Origin: Thiohalocapsa sp963704155
GTDB lineage: Bacteria; Pseudomonadota; Gammaproteobacteria; Chromatiales; Chromatiaceae
Assembly (NCBI GenBank): GCA_963704155.1
Contig: CAVPHF010000028.1
Coordinates: 1 to 64,000 of the forward strand
Direction: 5' to 3'
DNA: 64,000 bases
The notes under the pieces were generated by a model. It was not told where the DNA came from. It searched no databases and saw nothing but the letters and a program-made list of their open reading frames with translations. A program made the position numbers and the translations under genes. Of the stretch, positions 59,825 to 64,000 are shown in pieces (positions within the stretch are counted from its first letter, which is position 1; every line of letters starts with the position of its first letter).

Positions 59825-61295
59825 CGGATCGGGCGGCCTGGGGCGCGGCGACGGCGGCCGGCAGCGGCGGGCTCTCGACTTCCGCTCCGGCCCCAGCGTT
59901 CTCTGGGACTCCCACGGTCTGACCCTGCTGTTGGGCCTGTTGCTGACCTTCGGCCGCGGCCTCGCCGCCGACTAGGACCACGGCGAGGCGCTCCGGGTGG
60001 ACGCGGCGGCTGTAGGCGTCGCGGATCTGCTCCTTTGTCACGGCCGAAACGCGCTCGTTGAAGCGGTCAAGATAGTCGAGCGGCAGATCGTAGAAACCGA
60101 TCACGGCCAGGTACTGGACGATGTTGCTGTTGCTGGCGATGCGCAGCGGGAAGCCGCCGGTGATATTCTTCAGCGCCGCCTCCAGCTCGTCGTCGGTCGG
60201 CCCTGCTTCGACGAAGCGCCGCAGCGTGTCGAGCATGACCTCGCGCGCCTCCTCCGCCTTTGCGTTCTGCGTCTGCAAGCCCATGATCATCGGGCCGCGC
60301 TCGGCCATCGGCGAGAAGTAGCTGTAGGCGCTGTAGGAGAGGCCGCGCTTCTCGCGGACCTCGTGCATCAATTGCGACACCAGGCCGCTCCCGCCGAGGA
60401 TGTGATTGCCGACATAGAGCGTGAAGTAGTCCGGGTCTCCGCGGGCCATGCCAGGCTGGCCTAGGTAGACATGCGTCTGACTGGACGGGAAGCTGATCCG
60501 CTCCAGCTTGCCGGCGTCAAGCTCTGCGACCGGCGGCAGGTCGGTCGGGGCGGCACCCTCGGGCAAGCCGGCGGTGACGCGGTCGGCCAACTGCTCGGCC
60601 TGCTTGCGGTCCAGCGCACCGACGATGGCGACGGTTGCGTTCGCGGCCGTGAAGTAGCGGCGGTGAAAACCGATCATGTCCTCACGGGTCAGCGCGGCGA
60701 CGCTCTCGCGCGTGCCGCTCGAATCCGAAGCATAGGGGTGGTCCCCAAACACCGCCCGATACAAGGCCTTACTGCCCACCGTCTTCGGGTCCTGCTCCGC
60801 CAGGCGCAACCCGACCAGTCTGTTCTGGCGAACACGCTCGAAGTCTTCGGCCGGGAAGCTGGGCTCGGCGAGTACCTTTGTCAGCGTGTCCAGCGCGGTT
60901 TCCATCGCCCGCGGCTCGGTCAAGGTGCGCAGACTGGCATAGGCCATGTCGCGATCGGCGCCGGTGCCAAGCTGAGCGCCGATCGCTTCGACGCGCTCGG
61001 CAATGCTGTCGGCATCCAGTCCGGCTGCACCCTCGGTGAGCATGCCGGCGGTGATGGACGCAAGCCCTGGCTTATCGCCGTCGCGGGCGCTACCCGCGTC
61101 GAACACGATTCGTACATCCAACATTGGCAGGTCTGGCGCGGCGACGAACAGCACCTCGGCGCCGCTGGCCGTCTGCCAGGTCTGGATCTCGGGCGCCGCC
61201 GAGGCCGCATAAGGCAGCCCGGACGCGAGCAGCGCGATCCCGGCGATCCTTGCCCGGTATGTAGTCGAGTGTTTACTGTCAGCGCACACTGGCAT
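59808..61295 (-). CDS. M16-family peptidase homologue lacking the zinc motif
   Basis: 495 residues with a signal peptide (RIAGIALLASGLPYAASAAP). The M16 fold is clear (GLASITAGMLTEGAAGLDAD; VFGDHPYASDSSGTRESVAA; SSQTHVYLGQPGMARGDPDY; LMHEVREKRGLSYSAYSYFS), but HxxEH is not present where it would be expected. It is therefore the non-catalytic partner of the next gene, as in other paired M16 proteins. The C-terminus has a Gln/Ala/Pro-rich tail. It overlaps both neighbours by 17 bases. Confidence 0.93.
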   Translation of the reverse strand: MPVCADSKHSTTYRARIAGIALLASGLPYAASAAPEIQTWQTASGAEVLFVAAPDLPMLDVRIVFDAGSARDGDKPGLASITAGMLTEGAAGLDADSIAERVEAIGAQLGTGADRDMAYASLRTLTEPRAMETALDTLTKVLAEPSFPAEDFERVRQNRLVGLRLAEQDPKTVGSKALYRAVFGDHPYASDSSGTRESVAALTREDMIGFHRRYFTAANATVAIVGALDRKQAEQLADRVTAGLPEGAAPTDLPPVAELDAGKLERISFPSSQTHVYLGQPGMARGDPDYFTLYVGNHILGGSGLVSQLMHEVREKRGLSYSAYSYFSPMAERGPMIMGLQTQNAKAEEAREVMLDTLRRFVEAGPTDDELEAALKNITGGFPLRIASNSNIVQYLAVIGFYDLPLDYLDRFNERVSAVTKEQIRDAYSRRVHPERLAVVLVGGEAAAEGQQQAQQQGQTVGVPENAGAGAEVESPPLPAAVAAPQAARSGDGEG

Positions 61296-62721
61296 GTCCT
61301 CCCAGGCTTGCGGCGGCGTTAGCGCGCGCGCCGTTCAATGGTTGCGGATCGAGCACGGCGACAGTCCTGGCATCGGGCAACAGGTATTTCTGCGCCACCG
61401 CCTTGATCTGCTCCGGCGTCACCGCTGACAGCCGCTCCACGTACTCGTCGACTAGTTCCCAGCCGAGCCCAACCGTTTCCAGTTGCCCGAGCTGCATGGC
61501 CTGGTAGAAGACGCTGTCCTTCTCGTAGACCTTGGCGGCAATCAGCTGGCTGCGGATGCGGTCAAGCTCGTCATCGGCGACCGGCTCGTCACGCAGCCTT
61601 TCGACCTGGGCGAGCAGCGCCTGCTCCAGTTCGTCGATATCGCGCCCGGTCGCCGGCGCGCCGTCCATCAGAAACATGCCGGGGAGGCGCGAGAAGGCGC
61701 TGTAACTGGCGCCAGCGGACGCGGCAATGCGCTCACCGCGCACCAGCTCTCGGCTGAGGCGCGAGCTGCCGCCGCCGTCGAGCACAGAGGCCAGCATCTC
61801 CAGCGCATAAGGCTCCCAGGAGTCGTCTGCCTGCCCCAGCACGGGCGTCTTGTAGCCGATGAGCAGGTAGGGTTCCTTCGCGGGCGCCTTGACGGTCAGG
61901 CGCTTCTCGCCTCGCTGCTCGGGCTCCTGGCGCGGTTTCGGGGAACTGACATCTTCCGGCGCGAGCGGGCCGAAGTGCTCCTGCGCCAGCGCGAAGACCT
62001 GTTCCGGGTCGACGTCGCCAACGACGACCAGCGTGGCGTTGTTCGGCGCATACCACTTGCGATACCACTGGCGCAGGTCATCGGCCCGCATGGAATCGAG
62101 ATCGCTGGCCCAGCCGATGATCGGGATGCGGTAGGGCGAGGCCTCATAGGCCGCGGCATTGAACTGCTCGTAGGTCAAGGACTCGGGATCGTCGTCGGTG
62201 CGCAGGCGACGCTCCTCCTTGACGACCTCGATCTCTTTGAGGAACTCCTCCTCCGGCAGCGTCAGACGGCGCATACGCTCGGCCTCCAGCTCGAAGGAGA
62301 CCGCTAGACGATCGGCGGCCATGGTCTGGAAATAGGCGGTATAGTCGCGCCCGGTAAAGGCGTTCTCGTCGCCGCCGTTGGCGGCGATGATGCGGGAGAA
62401 TTCGCCCGGCGCCAGGTTCTCGGTGCCCTTGAACATCATGTGTTCCAGCACATGAGAGACGCCGGTGATACCGCCATACTCATAGCTGGACCCAACCTTG
62501 TACCAGACCTGCGATGTGACGATCGGAGCACGGTCATCGCGCTTGACCAGCACCTTCAGTCCATTGTCGAGCGTGCGCTCGTGAACGGCGCTGCTCGTGC
62601 CTGTACCAGGGGTCGTGCTCGCGCTCGGGCTGGCAGCCATCAGTGTACCAGCGGCCACCAAGACGGCCGGCGCCAGGGCGCGAAGAAAGCCGCGCGTAGT
62701 TTTTGGTCCGATCTTCGACAT
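61279..62721 (-). CDS. M16-family zinc metallopeptidase, catalytic subunit
   Basis: 480 residues: a signal-type N-terminus, then SQVWYKVGSSYEYGGITGVS and the zinc motif HVLEHMMFKGT (HxxEH), with ELEAERMRRLTLPEEEFLKE providing the distal Glu. It is a periplasmic peptidase for unfolded or short peptides, presumably with the following inactive subunit. The ATG at 62721 has AGGTAGG about 5 bases upstream. Divergent from ftsY, the conserved arrangement in related genomes. Confidence 0.95.
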   Translation of the reverse strand: MSKIGPKTTRGFLRALAPAVLVAAGTLMAASPSASTTPGTGTSSAVHERTLDNGLKVLVKRDDRAPIVTSQVWYKVGSSYEYGGITGVSHVLEHMMFKGTENLAPGEFSRIIAANGGDENAFTGRDYTAYFQTMAADRLAVSFELEAERMRRLTLPEEEFLKEIEVVKEERRLRTDDDPESLTYEQFNAAAYEASPYRIPIIGWASDLDSMRADDLRQWYRKWYAPNNATLVVVGDVDPEQVFALAQEHFGPLAPEDVSSPKPRQEPEQRGEKRLTVKAPAKEPYLLIGYKTPVLGQADDSWEPYALEMLASVLDGGGSSRLSRELVRGERIAASAGASYSAFSRLPGMFLMDGAPATGRDIDELEQALLAQVERLRDEPVADDELDRIRSQLIAAKVYEKDSVFYQAMQLGQLETVGLGWELVDEYVERLSAVTPEQIKAVAQKYLLPDARTVAVLDPQPLNGARANAAASLGGHASVR

Positions 62722-63092
62722 ATGACCTACCTAACTGAAAGATAAAGGGCAAAAACAACCAATGTTGGCTGGATGCAATGAGCACTGCTGAACGCGATCT
62801 GGCGGAAGTGGCGGCGTCTCAGTGTTGTTACAATGCGCTATGGAGCCCGCGGTAAAGAAGCGGCAGTTCCGGATTTTCGCAGCGCGATGTCTGCTACTTG
62901 GGTCGTTAGACGGCTCTTGGGTTCCGGAGAATCGCCCGCGGCAGCGCCTTCTGTCGATGAACATTTCGTCATCTGCCCTGGCGGCAGCCCATGCGCCCTG
63001 TCGGTGCCACGAGGCGGCCGCATTGCCGCTACCGCCCTGCCATCTGACGGCCCATTGACACTCCAGCCAGCCCAGCAGTCGGATCAAATACC
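62722..63092. other. Divergent intergenic region between M16 gene and ftsY
   Basis: No gene supported; plus-strand frames here have no family resemblance. It holds the two divergent promoters. An AT-rich stretch (62735-62760 on the plus strand) is the likely promoter of the M16 gene. Confidence 0.5.
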
Positions 63093-64000
63093 ATGTTCGG
63101 TTTCGGAAAGAAGAAGAAACAGCAGCCCGAGGAGCGGGCGCAAGATCAGCGAGCCGTCGCAGGCGACCTGACCAAGGAGTCCGCTGCCTCGGCATCGACA
63201 CCGGCATCGGCCGCGCCGCCGACACCAGTGGCGCCCCTGCCGCGTCAGACCGAGGAACTGCCAGTGCGGGAACTCGCCGAAGCAAGCGAGCAAGCCGGCG
63301 GCCGTCTGGCCCAGGCGATCGCCGAGCACGCATCTCGGCGCGAGGACGCGACCGAGCCCAAGCGCTTCCTGGCCGGCCTGCGCCAGGGCCTGGCGCGCAC
63401 CCGCGAGGTGCTGAACGCCGACATCTCGGAACTCGTCACCGGGCGCAAGGAGATCGACCAAGATCTGCTCGATGAACTGGAGATGCTGCTGCTGACGGCC
63501 GACGTCGGCGTGCCGGCGACCGCCCGCATCATCGACGACCTCGCCTATCGCGTAAAGTTGCGCGAGGTATCCGATCCCGCTGGTCTACTGCGTGCGGTGC
63601 GCGCCCATCTTGCCGAGATCCTGAAAAGCAACGAGGCGCCAGTGCGGCAACCGGCCGCGGGCAAGCCGCAGGTTATCCTAGTAGTGGGTGTGAATGGCGC
63701 CGGCAAGACCACCAGCATCGGTAAGCTCACCAAGCAACTCCAGGCCGACGGCAACAGTGTCATGCTGGCAGCTGGCGACACCTTCCGCGCGGCCGCGGTG
63801 GAGCAGTTGCAAGCCTGGGGAGAGCGCAACAGGGTGCCCGTCATCGCCCAGCACGCCGGCGCCGACCCTGCGTCGGTCATCTTCGACGCGCTGCAGGCGG
63901 CCACGGCCCGCGGGGTGGACGTCTTGATCGCCGATACCGCAGGGCGACTGCACACCAAGTCTAACCTCATGGAGGAGCTGCGCAAGATCGGCCGGGTCAT
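63093..64000 (+). CDS. ftsY: Signal recognition particle receptor FtsY (truncated by window end)
   Basis: 302 codons are present. A short basic start (FGFGKKKKQQPEER) and an Ala/Pro-rich acidic A-domain are followed by the N domain (FLAGLRQGLARTREVLNADI; DLLDELEMLLLTADVGVPAT) and the GTPase domain: ILVVGVNGAGKTTSIGKL (G1), DTFRAAAVEQLQAWGER, and IADTAGRLHTKSNLMEEL (G3). It docks SRP-ribosome complexes at the inner membrane. The remaining C-terminal part lies outside the window. Confidence 0.97.
   Translation, partial: MFGFGKKKKQQPEERAQDQRAVAGDLTKESAASASTPASAAPPTPVAPLPRQTEELPVRELAEASEQAGGRLAQAIAEHASRREDATEPKRFLAGLRQGLARTREVLNADISELVTGRKEIDQDLLDELEMLLLTADVGVPATARIIDDLAYRVKLREVSDPAGLLRAVRAHLAEILKSNEAPVRQPAAGKPQVILVVGVNGAGKTTSIGKLTKQLQADGNSVMLAAGDTFRAAAVEQLQAWGERNRVPVIAQHAGADPASVIFDALQAATARGVDVLIADTAGRLHTKSNLMEELRKIGRV

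Noticed and set aside
62822..63058. Plus-strand frame upstream of ftsY
   Set aside because: Ends before ftsY in another frame, shows no family features, and overlaps the divergent promoter region.
1..64000. tRNA, rRNA, riboswitch or CRISPR array
   Set aside because: Reading both strands by eye gave no cloverleaf with a TTCGA-type arm, no rRNA block and no spaced repeat array; a covariance-model search would be needed to exclude small RNAs.

Overview
High-GC chromosomal DNA of a gammaproteobacterium. The right end carries a compact housekeeping order (ftsY, two M16 peptidases, rsmD, coaD, YfhL-type ferredoxin, gamma-glutamyltransferase, Tim44-like protein, mutM). Together with hexanucleotide arrays in the spacers, this order suggests the Chromatiales (purple sulfur bacteria and relatives). 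That placement is inference; no photosynthesis gene, rRNA, tRNA, CRISPR array, intact insertion sequence or prophage was seen.

Region 1 to 18 kb is accessory and decaying. It holds three LysM-sulfatase fusion genes (one cut by the window edge, two frameshifted), a TTG-started AraC regulator divergent to one of them, and two two-component systems with ABC-type periplasmic sensor domains (the second sensor kinase has an internal deletion). It also holds two broken copies of a FixJ-type regulator, a degenerate stand-alone receiver, four toxin-antitoxin modules in various states, two RAYT transposase fragments with their repeats, and a DedA membrane protein.

Region 18.5 to 25 kb has a glutamate theme: a GltS sodium/glutamate symporter, a TAXI-family substrate-binding lipoprotein directly downstream, a RimK glutamate ligase, and a GluR0-like ligand-gated potassium channel with a clear TVGYGD filter. 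This is the best candidate here for an undescribed functional unit.

Region 25 to 36.7 kb carries an SGNH hydrolase, a six-helix membrane protein, a two-LysM secreted protein, a DUF1254/DUF1214 protein with an outer-membrane barrel protein, and a second TTG-started AraC regulator divergent to that pair. It also has relics of DUF1254, AraC, porin, TOTE-primase, TatD and PIN genes. A conserved element around TGGTCAGACCGAGGC lies upstream of three genes in three separate loci (LysM-sulfatase, LysM protein, outer-membrane protein), always in the same orientation relative to the gene. It is probably a shared AraC operator or promoter.

Region 36.7 to 47.7 kb has an MscK-type channel, a frameshifted MscS-type channel, a DUF2092 operon, an outer-membrane protein, a ferredoxin relic and an acyl-CoA desaturase. 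A three-copy intergenic element (AATGTTTGC core plus hexamer arrays) separates these units.

Region 47.9 to 64 kb is mostly intact: a HyuA-type 5-oxoprolinase/hydantoinase subunit; a four-gene ABC operon (ATPase, permease, GldG-like, DUF4340) with 4-bp overlaps; mutM; a Tim44-like protein and gamma-glutamyltransferase; ferredoxin, coaD, rsmD and the M16 peptidase pair; and the start of ftsY, which runs off the window end. Many accessory genes show single-base frameshifts or internal deletions. Some may be assembly errors, and the raw reads would decide.
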